Origin: Bacteroidales bacterium H10
GTDB lineage: Bacteria; Bacteroidota; Bacteroidia; Bacteroidales; Muribaculaceae
Direction of reading: 5' to 3'
Length of the DNA: 9,430 nucleotides
NCBI GenBank assembly: GCA_001701295.1
Contig: DAAV01000116.1
Coordinates: 182-9,611 of the forward strand
Below the pieces are notes generated by a model. The model had not been told where the DNA came from. It saw only the letters and a list, made by a program, of their open reading frames with translations, and searched no databases. A program made the position numbers and the translations under genes. Positions 1 to 5,659 of the stretch are shown here, piece by piece; position 1 is the stretch's first letter; every line of letters starts with the position of its first letter.

Positions 1-891
1 CACCATAAGATCGCGGACATGTTGGGCGAGGCTGTTGACAAAGAAAAGAGAGTCGAAGCCACGGTCGCGTATCTCCTTGTAGAGCAGAAGGGATTCGGGA
101 GCGTCACCCTTGGCAAACGCGTCGATTAGGCGGAAGAAGTAGTCGTAGTCGAGAACGTTGAGATTCTCGACGGCGGCTTCATAAGTGAGGTGTCCCTGAG
201 ATGAGGTGGCCACCTGATCGAATATTGAAAGAGCATCGCGCATGGCGCCGTCGGCCTTTCTGGCTATGACTCCGAGGGCGCGGCGGTCAGCCTCGATTCC
301 CTCCTGGGAGGCCACGTAGGCGAGATGGTCCACCATGTCGTTGATGGTGATGCGCTTGAAGTCGTAGATCTGGCAGCGGCTGAGTATTGTGGGGATGACC
401 TTGTGCTTCTCGGTGGTGGCGAGAATGAAGATTACATAGGCGGGTGGTTCCTCAAGGGTCTTGAGGAAAGCGTTGAATGCCTGTGACGAAAGCATGTGGA
501 CCTCGTCGATGATGAAGACGCGGTATTTTCCTACCTGAGGCGGTATATTGACCTGTTCGGTAACGGCGCGGATGTCGTCGACGCTGTTGTTGGAGGCGGC
601 GTCGAGTTCCATGAGGTTGAAAGAGTTGCCGCGGTCTATGGCGCGGCAGGATTCGCACTCGCCGCAGGCTTCGCCGTCGGCTGTGGGAGAGAGACAGTTG
701 ATCGTGCGGGCGAAAATACGGGCGCAAGAAGTCTTGCCGACGCCGCGCGGGCCGCAGAAAAGATAAGCGTGCGCCAGACGCCCCGAGGCGATCGCTCCCT
801 TGAGCGTCGAGGTCAGGTTCTGCTGCCCCACGACGCTGTGGAAAGTCGCGGGTCTGTACTTGCGCGCGCTGACTATGTATTGGTCACTCAT
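1..891 (-). CDS. dnaX: DNA polymerase III subunit gamma/tau, N-terminal part (cut by the window edge)
   Basis: This is the clamp-loader ATPase of the replicative polymerase; it opens and loads the sliding clamp in the cytoplasmic replisome. The visible 297 codons contain the AAA+ core. Walker A is GPRGVGKT (residues 47-54). A four-cysteine zinc site typical of gamma/tau follows (C66, C76, C79, C82). Walker B is FIIDE (126-130), followed by VHML. Sensor 1 is ATTE (159-161 region), the SRC motif is at 171-173, and sensor 2 lies in GAMRDALS (215-222). The start MSDQYIVSARKYRP is the usual gamma/tau N terminus, and a TAnnTTTG promoter element lies 47 bases upstream. The C-terminal clamp-loader collar and tau region lie outside the window. 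It is on the same strand as, and downstream of, the acyl-CoA synthetase with an 88-base gap, so read-through is possible. The family assignment is essentially certain. Confidence 0.97.
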   Translation of the reverse strand, partial: MSDQYIVSARKYRPATFHSVVGQQNLTSTLKGAIASGRLAHAYLFCGPRGVGKTSCARIFARTINCLSPTADGEACGECESCRAIDRGNSFNLMELDAASNNSVDDIRAVTEQVNIPPQVGKYRVFIIDEVHMLSSQAFNAFLKTLEEPPAYVIFILATTEKHKVIPTILSRCQIYDFKRITINDMVDHLAYVASQEGIEADRRALGVIARKADGAMRDALSIFDQVATSSQGHLTYEAAVENLNVLDYDYFFRLIDAFAKGDAPESLLLYKEIRDRGFDSLFFVNSLAQHVRDLMV

Positions 892-937
892 ATAAATTGA
901 CGGGAGAGTTCAGAATGCAGGTTTGTTATCCGATTTG

Positions 938-945
938 CAAATATA
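938..945 (-). promoter_or_regulatory. Probable -7 promoter box for dnaX
   Basis: Read on the minus strand this is TATATTTG, an exact match to the Bacteroidetes -7 consensus TAnnTTTG, placed 46-47 bases before the dnaX start. The matching -33 region (around 965-968, GCTG on the minus strand) agrees poorly with TTTG, so the call rests on the -7 box and its position between two same-strand genes. Confidence 0.45.
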
Positions 946-979
946 AAACAAATTTTCGAGAAAACAGCTTTTTTCTGCA

Positions 980-2650
980 TTATGCGCCGTGACGGAGGTC
1001 GGCCTGACGTATCGCCACATGGCGGATCTTGCCTGAAATTGTTTTGGGCAGCTCTTTGTCAAATTCTATTACCCGGGGGTATTTGTAGGGCGCGGTTATG
1101 CGCTTCACATGGTTCTGGATCTCCTTGATGAGATCCGCTCCGGCTTTGGCGACGAAATCTTTGGCGAGGACGATAGTGGCTTTCACCACCTGTCCGCGCA
1201 CGTCGTCGGGAACCGCCGTCACGGCGCATTCCACCGCGGCCGGGTGAGTGAGACAGGCGCTTTCCACCTCGAAGGGCCCGATGCGGTAGCCTGACGATTT
1301 GATGACATCGTCTTTTCGTCCGACAAACCAGAAATAACCGTCTTCGTCGCGCCATGCTATGTCGCCGGTATGGTAGTAACCGTCATGCCATGCGCTTTTG
1401 GTAAGCTCGGGATCGTCGAGGTATTCCTTGAAAAGTCCGACAGGCTTCGGTCCGTTTTCCGGCACGCGGATCACGATCTCGCCCTCTTCGCCCGGACCGA
1501 CCTCACGCATAGACGTGTCGACCACGCGTATGTCATATTGTGGATTGGGAAGTCCCATTGATCCGGGGCGTGCCGTCATCCACGGGAATGTCCCGACGGT
1601 CAGCGTGGTTTCGGTCTGCCCGAATGCCTCGCGCAGATCGATGCCCGTATGCTGTTTCCAGCTTTCGGCCACGGATGGATTGAGGGCTTCTCCCGCAGTG
1701 GTGCACCATTCGAGTGCCGACAGGTCGTAGGCGTCAAGATTCTCTCGTATCATGAAACGATAGACTGTCGGAGGCGCGCAGAATGAAGTTATGCGGTATT
1801 TTTCCATCTGTCGCAACAGATCGGCGGGAACGAATTTCTCGAAATCATATACAAATACTTCTGCACCGGCCATCCATTGCCCATAGAGTTTTCCCCACAC
1901 GGCTTTTCCCCATCCTGTATCGGCCACAGTGAGATGACGCGAGCCGGGATGCAGGTTGTGCCAGTAGGAAGCCGTGACTATATGTCCGAGAGGATATGTG
2001 AAGTCGTGAGCTACCATTTTGGGTTCGCCCGAAGTGCCGGAAGTGAAATAAAGCAGCATGGTGTCGGTATTGTCATTGGCTATTTCGGGACGCCTGAAGG
2101 GAGTGGCGTTTTCCGTGGCTTTGTCAAGATCGAACCATCCGGCGGGGATTTCGGAACCGGTCACCGCTACGTATCGCAGGGTAGGGCAGTCGGGAGCGGC
2201 TTCCGAGATATGCCGGATTATTTCCTTGTCCCCCGCCGCCACTATCATCTTTATCTTTGCTTTATCACACCGGTAGATGATATCTTTCGGTGTGAGAAGA
2301 TGAGTGGCGGGAATGGCCACGGCTCCCAGTTTGTGGAGAGCCATCATGCATGTCCAGAACTGCCAGTGGCGTTTGAGAATCAGCATGACCCTGTCGCCGC
2401 GGCCGATGCCGAGACTCTGGAAGAAAGATGCCGTCCGGTCGGAAACCGAGGAGATATCCTCGAAAGAGAAGCACCGTTCGCCACCGTTCTCGTCTGTCCA
2501 CAACAATGCCGGTCGCGACGGATCTTCGGAGGCGATCCTGTCGACTACGTCGTAGGCGAAGTTGAAACGCGCGGGGACGCGGATATGCAGGTTTTTACAA
2601 AAATCATCATAAGAGGAGAACTCGGTCTGTGTCAAGTACTGTTCAATCAT
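980..2650 (-). CDS. AMP-forming acyl-CoA synthetase (ANL superfamily, medium-chain/ACSM-like)
   Basis: Predicted to activate a carboxylic acid with ATP to an acyl-adenylate and transfer it to coenzyme A in the cytoplasm. The 556-residue protein has the ordered ANL motifs: P-loop YFTSGTSGEPK (201-211), ADTGWGKAVW (243-252), AFGQTE (342-347), YHTGD (426-430), GRKDDVIKSSGYRIGP (444-459), and the C-terminal PKTISGKIR (535-543) with the catalytic lysine K541. All key residues are present and the length is normal for the family. The ADTGW block resembles ACSM/medium-chain and acetyl-CoA-synthetase-like enzymes, but the acyl substrate cannot be read from the sequence. I chose the ATG at 2648-2650 (MIEQYLTQTEF). 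An in-frame GTG at 2719 would add 23 residues (MSQTVSQADNN...) that do not look like part of the fold, and no exact promoter was found to decide between them. It may be cotranscribed with dnaX. Confidence 0.93.
   Translation of the reverse strand: MIEQYLTQTEFSSYDDFCKNLHIRVPARFNFAYDVVDRIASEDPSRPALLWTDENGGERCFSFEDISSVSDRTASFFQSLGIGRGDRVMLILKRHWQFWTCMMALHKLGAVAIPATHLLTPKDIIYRCDKAKIKMIVAAGDKEIIRHISEAAPDCPTLRYVAVTGSEIPAGWFDLDKATENATPFRRPEIANDNTDTMLLYFTSGTSGEPKMVAHDFTYPLGHIVTASYWHNLHPGSRHLTVADTGWGKAVWGKLYGQWMAGAEVFVYDFEKFVPADLLRQMEKYRITSFCAPPTVYRFMIRENLDAYDLSALEWCTTAGEALNPSVAESWKQHTGIDLREAFGQTETTLTVGTFPWMTARPGSMGLPNPQYDIRVVDTSMREVGPGEEGEIVIRVPENGPKPVGLFKEYLDDPELTKSAWHDGYYHTGDIAWRDEDGYFWFVGRKDDVIKSSGYRIGPFEVESACLTHPAAVECAVTAVPDDVRGQVVKATIVLAKDFVAKAGADLIKEIQNHVKRITAPYKYPRVIEFDKELPKTISGKIRHVAIRQADLRHGA
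2251..2271 (+). repeat. 21-bp sequence shared with 4510-4530 (copy inside the acyl-CoA synthetase gene)
   Basis: These 21 bases, beginning TTATCTTTGC and ending TTTATCACACC, recur exactly at 4510-4530 just before direct-repeat copy 2. Here they encode the segment CDKAKIK (128-134) of the synthetase on the minus strand. Flanking bases do not match on either side. Confidence 0.7.
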
Positions 2651-2820
2651 AGTGGAATGTGTTAAAACAGAGTAAATGATAGGGTAATTGTTGTCAGCCT
2701 GAGAAACTGTTTGTGACACTTTTATATCAAAAAGTGGGTCTTTGTTTGTGAAATGTGTATTTAAAACGCTCGCAATTTACAAAAAGATTTTAAAATATTT
2801 ATAATTATGACAAAATTTAA

Positions 2821-2940
2821 ATTATGGCACATATGTAATTAAAAAATGTTAAAATGTGCAATTATGGACAGGTAAACGGCTGTAAATCAACAGGTGCGCA
2901 TGATTCCGCATCAGGAATCACACACACTTGAAAAATTCTA
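2821..2940 (+). repeat. ~120-bp direct repeat, copy 1 (left of the glycosyltransferase gene)
   Basis: It aligns over its whole length with 4538-4656 in the same orientation, with short identical blocks such as ATTATGGCACATAT, AAACGGCTGTAAAT, GTGCGCATGATTCC and CACTTGAAAAATT separated by substitutions and small indels (by eye around 85% identity). The right third forms a hairpin: TGATTCC, loop GCATCA, GGAATCA is perfect, with a weaker outer stem (AGGTGCG against CACACTT). No terminal inverted repeat, target-site duplication or ORF is visible, so it is not a recognisable insertion sequence. Its function is unknown. Confidence 0.85.
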
Positions 2941-3143
2941 TAAGTATTCTCCGGAAGAATTTCATTCGCGTAGCGGTCGGAGGTCCACATTGCGGTCGCC
3001 CTTATTTTTTGCACCTCTGTGCGCCGCACCGTCCGGTTCTGCCTGATGGATGTATCTGAGACATATCTTTCATCTGTATCAAAAACACGCTCTTATATAA
3101 TGCCGGACGATCCGCCATGCGTCACATTGATTTGTTGCCGGAT

Positions 3144-3175
3144 CTTGTGGCTTTAGATTTATTTAGTTAAATTTG
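3144..3175 (+). promoter_or_regulatory. Probable promoter of the glycosyltransferase gene
   Basis: A -33 element CTTG (3144-3147) is followed after exactly 20 bases by TAAATTTG (3168-3175), an exact match to the -7 form TAnnTTTG. Transcription would begin near 3180, leaving a leader of about 40 bases before the ATG at 3220. A second TAnnTTTG (TATATTTG, 3203-3210) lacks a -33 box at the right distance. Confidence 0.6.
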
Positions 3176-3219
3176 CAAAGGAATGAACACCCTCTTAACT
3201 GTTATATTTGTCTTTTGTA

Positions 3220-4488
3220 ATGGATATCGAATACAAGTATTTACGACCGAAGAAAGCAGCCCTTCTCAAGTCAAGATACGAGATTTATCGTGATTATGGC
3301 GAGTCACGTATCACTGCTGTTTCTGACGGAGCCGTTGTCCCGCCCTATATCGACAGTCATGGAGATTTAATTGCCGGCGTTGTCGATGATTCCGGGAGAT
3401 TTGTCGTTGACTCGCATTGTGTCGATTTTCCTGAAGAGATAGAGCAACATGCATCCAGCCTGATCTTCAATAAAGAAGATAAAATCATTGTTTATCTGGG
3501 CTATTTTAATCAGCATTGGGGGCATTTCATAACGGATTGTCTTTCTACATTTTGGTTTCTCGGAAAGATAGACGCAGACAAATATGTTTTCAGCTGTGAA
3601 ACAGGGTCACCTGAAATACATCCAAATATTAGATTAGCTCTCAATCTTTTGGGCGTATGGGATAAGATTGAGATTGTTTCCCGTCCGGTCAGGTACAGGA
3701 AAGTATATGTTCCTCGCAGAGGAATGATTCCCCGGGATTATATTCTTAAGGAATCGTCCGTGGTATATGATAAGATCATAGATGCCGCTTCGGAAGAGTT
3801 GCCCGATATGGATTATCCTGAGAAATTAATTCTCGGTCGGTCGCAGTTGGCTAAGGCGATAGAGAACGATTATGGTACTATTGAGATCGAGCAGTTCTTC
3901 AAGGACAACGGTTTTGTAGCGATTTTTCCTGAGAAAATCACCCTTGTGCAATTGATCGGATACCTTGCGAATGCGCGTGAGGTTATGGTAATATCAGGTA
4001 CGCTTGCACACAATATGCTTTTTGCTCCTTGCGGATCAAGGCTGATTGTAATTGAAAAATATCCGAATATCAATAATTATCAGCAGGGTATAGATCGGTT
4101 GAAGAACTTGAAAGTGACATATATTGACGCTTCATATTTCATTTGGCCTGTCTCTCCGGGGCTTGGCCCTTTTATAATGTCTGATACTCTTTGTTTGCAA
4201 AGTTATGCCAAAGATTTTAACTTTACAGCGCCCTCCCCTTTTAATCGTGACAGGAAAGTGCTCCGTAAGTTCTTTAGAAAGTATTACAAGCATTATAAAC
4301 GAAGACTGATCTCACCCGAATGGCTTGAATCTGAAATCGGTCTGTTCAACGAGGCTTATCAAGAGTCGTTTGATGTTTTCGGAAAATGGCTCAGTGGTGT
4401 TCGCCCTATATTTCTATCGGATGCGTTACGTCCGAGATACATTGTGAAAAATCTTTTAAGGTATATTGGCAAGCTTAGAAAGTCTTGA
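3220..4488 (+). CDS. Family-61 (DUF563-like) glycosyltransferase
   Basis: Predicted to transfer a sugar onto a surface polysaccharide or glycan; donor and acceptor are not readable. The 422-residue protein shows the family pattern: YFNQHWGHFITDCLSTFW (95-112) with the conserved His-Phe (H102, F103) and D106, the Arg-containing LILGRSQ (203-209), ENDYGTIEIEQFF (215-227), then the C-terminal core with IFPEKITLVQLIGYLA (235-250) and MVISGTLAHNMLFAP (256-270). There is no signal peptide or transmembrane helix. The last ~90 residues (about 330-422) are rich in Lys, Arg and Tyr (for example FFRKYYKHYKRR, 351-362) and could associate with the membrane. The ATG at 3220 is preferred over an in-frame TTG at 3208 because it suits the upstream promoter. 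It stands alone, with lower G+C than dnaX and the synthetase and direct repeats on both sides, consistent with acquisition as a cassette. Confidence 0.87.
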   Translation: MDIEYKYLRPKKAALLKSRYEIYRDYGESRITAVSDGAVVPPYIDSHGDLIAGVVDDSGRFVVDSHCVDFPEEIEQHASSLIFNKEDKIIVYLGYFNQHWGHFITDCLSTFWFLGKIDADKYVFSCETGSPEIHPNIRLALNLLGVWDKIEIVSRPVRYRKVYVPRRGMIPRDYILKESSVVYDKIIDAASEELPDMDYPEKLILGRSQLAKAIENDYGTIEIEQFFKDNGFVAIFPEKITLVQLIGYLANAREVMVISGTLAHNMLFAPCGSRLIVIEKYPNINNYQQGIDRLKNLKVTYIDASYFIWPVSPGLGPFIMSDTLCLQSYAKDFNFTAPSPFNRDRKVLRKFFRKYYKHYKRRLISPEWLESEIGLFNEAYQESFDVFGKWLSGVRPIFLSDALRPRYIVKNLLRYIGKLRKS

Positions 4489-4518
4489 ATAAAGTTCTCT
4501 GCAGGCTTCTTATCTTTG
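4485..4518 (+). promoter_or_regulatory. Weak promoter-like pair at the end of the glycosyltransferase gene
   Basis: TTG (4485-4487, overlapping the stop codon) and an exact TAnnTTTG match, TATCTTTG (4511-4518), point rightward into direct-repeat copy 2. The 23-base spacing is longer than the usual 19-21, and no gene follows on this strand before the converging flavin reductase. If active, it would produce a short RNA through the repeat. Confidence 0.22.
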
Positions 4519-4530
4519 CTTTATCACACC
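4510..4530 (+). repeat. 21-bp sequence shared with 2251-2271 (intergenic copy)
   Basis: An exact copy of the 21 bases found inside the acyl-CoA synthetase gene. Here it lies 22 bases after the glycosyltransferase stop and 7 bases before direct-repeat copy 2, and contains the promoter-like TATCTTTG. A chance match of this length within 9.4 kb is unlikely, although A+T bias weakens that argument. Confidence 0.7.
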
Positions 4531-4537
4531 ATCTTAC

Positions 4538-4656
4538 ATTATGGCACATATTTGATTAAAAATGATAAATATGCAATTGTGGACGGATAAACGGCTGTAA
4601 ATTAGCAAGTGCGCATGATTCCTCATCAGTAATCACACGCACTTGAAAAATTTCTA
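4538..4656 (+). repeat. ~120-bp direct repeat, copy 2 (right of the glycosyltransferase gene)
   Basis: The same-orientation partner of 2821-2940, lying between the converging glycosyltransferase and flavin-reductase genes. Its hairpin differs from copy 1: the outer stem is stronger (AAGTGCG with CGCACTT, 7 bp), then two mismatches, then TGATT with AATCA. Compensation between inner and outer stems in the two copies hints that a folded structure may be kept. No T-run follows the stem on either strand, so it is not a standard intrinsic terminator. Confidence 0.85.
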
Positions 4657-4678
4657 TTTATTACTCAGGAGAAAGACT

Positions 4679-5251
4679 TTACATTCCTTTCAGATTTTTG
4701 CCTACGAGAAAGGCTTCGGCAATAGGGGCGCCGATTGTGCGGTATACTCTTTTTTCCTGATCGAAGCATATAGGATGGAGCATTCCTAAATCGACCTTTC
4801 CATCGCTGTCGAGAATTGTGTCGTCAGCAACGGTTCTGACCACTTCACCGACCACGCGGACACCGCCGTCCTCATTATCTGTCATGGAGACTACGTTGCA
4901 TTCCATGGCCAATACGAAGTCTTCGATAATCGGAGCGTCAACAATTTTACCCTTAGTGACAGTTGCGTTGACATGAACCAATTTCGGTTCACTATGTCCT
5001 GACACGATACCGAGATAATCTGCGAGTTCTACGCGTTCGGCTGTAGCGATGTGGACGGTAAATGCTTTTTTGAGCCGCAGATTATCAGTGGTTTTGTGAT
5101 TGGATGAGATATTTAGGGCAATCTGGCGGTCCCAGCATTGGCCGCCCCATGCCACATTCATGGCATCGGCCACACCGTTCTCATCGTAAGTTCCTACGAT
5201 AAGTACGGGCAGCGGTGCGACGACAGGTCGCGCTTTTATTTCCTTGAGCAT
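4679..5251 (-). CDS. Flavin reductase family protein (FMN-binding split barrel)
   Basis: A 190-residue protein of the flavin-reductase/split-barrel type, predicted to bind FMN and use NAD(P)H to reduce flavin, or to serve as a flavin-dependent redox protein in the cytoplasm. Typical features are the N-terminal RPVVAPLPVLIVGTYDENG (8-26), the DAMNVAWGGQC segment (29-39), the strand IALNISSNHKTTDNL (44-58) followed by KKAFTVHI (61-68), and the C-terminal DLGMLHPICF (154-163) and YRTIGAPIAEAFLVGK (170-185). The length is normal and no residue looks missing. The start MLKEIKARP is the only good in-frame ATG. No exact promoter was found; the nearest candidate, TAAATCTG (5260-5267 on the minus strand), has one mismatch and would be almost leaderless. 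It lies 112 bases downstream of the tracrRNA terminator on the same strand, so read-through could contribute. The electron-acceptor partner is unknown. Confidence 0.9.
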   Translation of the reverse strand: MLKEIKARPVVAPLPVLIVGTYDENGVADAMNVAWGGQCWDRQIALNISSNHKTTDNLRLKKAFTVHIATAERVELADYLGIVSGHSEPKLVHVNATVTKGKIVDAPIIEDFVLAMECNVVSMTDNEDGGVRVVGEVVRTVADDTILDSDGKVDLGMLHPICFDQEKRVYRTIGAPIAEAFLVGKNLKGM

Positions 5252-5363
5252 GACAGTTTCAGATTTATTATATTATTAAGTTCAGATTTCGATAGCATGT
5301 CTCCTAATAATAACCCGTACCGGCCGGAAAAGTTTTAGATTTTTCCTGGTGTTGTTGTCTCAT

Positions 5364-5401
5364 AAAAAGACGAGAGAGAAAACCTCAGGGTTCTCCCTCT
5401 C
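5364..5401 (-). terminator. Intrinsic terminator of the tracrRNA
   Basis: On the minus strand a 13-base arm (GAGAGGGAGAACC) pairs with GGTTTTCTCTCTC across a CTGA loop, using Watson-Crick pairs plus two G-U pairs, and is followed by GTCTTTTT. This is a standard rho-independent terminator and also the last stem-loop of the tracrRNA. Confidence 0.88.
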
Positions 5402-5455
5402 CAGATGTTTTCACAACGGAATAATCCTTATTGTGATTTGCTTCGATTATTTTGC
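5364..5455 (-). ncRNA. tracrRNA of the type II CRISPR-Cas system
   Basis: A roughly 92-nt RNA predicted to pair with the crRNA repeat and hold it in Cas9. Read on the minus strand, it starts near TGATGCAAAATAATCG, continues with the anti-repeat AAGCAAATCACAAT (5430-5443), then the nexus AAGGATTATTCCGTTGTG (5412-5429), which resembles the AAGG...CCGTT nexus of known tracrRNAs, a linker AAAACATCTG, and the terminator stem. The complement of the anti-repeat, ATTGTGATTTGCTT, closely resembles the start GTTGTGATTTGCTT that I recall for Bacteroides II-C CRISPR repeats. The promoter directly upstream fits in position and spacing. It is divergent from cas9, with its promoter-proximal end facing the gene. 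The exact 5' end is inferred from the -7 box. Confidence 0.85.
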
Positions 5456-5475
5456 ATCACAAAGGTATGCAAAAT
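5449..5475. repeat. 9-bp inverted repeat around the tracrRNA -7 box
   Basis: ATTTTGCAT (5449-5457) and ATGCAAAAT (5467-5475) form perfect arms around a 9-base centre. The -7 box of the tracrRNA promoter occupies 5460-5467, so the arms bracket it. This is an operator-like arrangement. Alternatively the left arm is simply the first part of the tracrRNA and the symmetry is incidental to A+T-rich DNA. Confidence 0.6.
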
Positions 5476-5491
5476 TGAAATAAAATGCAAA
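5460..5491 (-). promoter_or_regulatory. tracrRNA promoter
   Basis: On the minus strand, TTTG (5491-5488) is followed after exactly 20 bases by TACCTTTG (5467-5460). Both elements match the Bacteroidetes -33/-7 consensus exactly at the usual spacing. Transcription would begin near 5455, at the start of the predicted anti-repeat. Confidence 0.75.
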
Positions 5492-5507
5492 TTTTATTTC
5501 AATTTTG
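5470..5507. repeat. 17-bp perfect inverted repeat between the tracrRNA and cas9 promoters
   Basis: The arm CAAAATTGAAATAAAAT (5470-5486) is the exact reverse complement of ATTTTATTTCAATTTTG (5491-5507), separated by GCAA. It covers the -33 box and spacer of the tracrRNA promoter and ends at the TTTG that may serve as the cas9 -33 box. No T-run or gene end suits a terminator role. A dimeric regulator site is the simplest reading. Confidence 0.85.
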
Positions 5508-5538
5508 TAATAAAATATCAAAATTTATTTTATTTTTG
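5504..5538 (+). promoter_or_regulatory. Possible cas9 promoter
   Basis: TTTG (5504-5507) and TATTTTTG (5531-5538, exact TAnnTTTG) point toward cas9, but their spacing is 23 bases rather than 19-21. If used, the cas9 leader would be about 115 bases. No better candidate lies closer; CACATTTG (5631-5638) has one mismatch and no -33 partner. Confidence 0.35.
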
Positions 5539-5659
5539 CAGGTGAAATCTGATGATAACCGCCTGTTATTATTTATCTTTATTGTGAAGCATGCGCCGGT
5601 AAAAATACTTCAGTATCCTAAATCGTGAATCACATTTGTCTTTAAACTGATTCTTAATT

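Larger units (their letters stand above)
2651..3219. other. Divergent intergenic region between the acyl-CoA synthetase and the glycosyltransferase
   Basis: This 569-base stretch has no convincing gene. It is strongly A+T-rich at about 2740-2870, carries copy 1 of a ~120-bp direct repeat (2821-2940), then a more G+C-balanced piece (2941-3143) with only short hairpins such as CGGA-CGA-TCCG, and finally the glycosyltransferase promoter (3144-3175). It must also contain the synthetase promoter on the minus strand, but no exact TTTG/TAnnTTTG pair was found there. A 36-codon ORF at 3046-3156 shows no supporting signal. Confidence 0.7.
5252..5659. other. cas9/flavin-reductase intergenic region holding the tracrRNA locus
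   Basis: A 408-base stretch without a protein gene. From left to right: a 112-base leader of the flavin reductase, the tracrRNA terminator, nexus and anti-repeat (5364-5455, minus strand), its promoter with two nested inverted repeats (5449-5507), a weak rightward promoter for cas9 (5504-5538), and about 120 bases of cas9 leader with no further recognisable element. Minus-strand ORF-like stretches from inside cas9 into the leader are not convincing. Confidence 0.8.

Noticed and set aside
496..900. 134-codon plus-strand open frame opposite dnaX
   Set aside because: It overlaps the gamma/tau AAA+ core on the opposite strand; low-complexity Ala/Gly/Val-rich translation is typical of a shadow frame.
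958..982. Terminator after the acyl-CoA synthetase
   Set aside because: Only a weak A/T stem (AGAAAA with TTTTCT) with no G+C core; insufficient for a call.
1877..2665. 262-codon plus-strand open frame opposite the acyl-CoA synthetase
   Set aside because: It is the antisense shadow of a gene with clear ANL motifs in the other strand; its translation shows no recognisable domain and it has no promoter.
3046..3156. 36-codon small ORF (MDVSETYLSSVSK...) before the glycosyltransferase
   Set aside because: No promoter or start signal and no recognisable features; it runs into the glycosyltransferase promoter and is within chance expectation.
2821..4656. Composite transposon or insertion sequence around the glycosyltransferase
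   Set aside because: No transposase or integrase, terminal inverted repeats or target-site duplications are visible; only direct repeats are supported.
4605..4660. Bidirectional intrinsic terminator in repeat copy 2
   Set aside because: The hairpin is real, but no T-run follows it on either strand, and the same hairpin occurs in copy 1 where no gene ends.
5430..5477. Degenerate CRISPR repeat on the plus strand
   Set aside because: The resemblance to a repeat is explained by the tracrRNA anti-repeat on the other strand. No second unit or spacer pattern is present, so no array is called.
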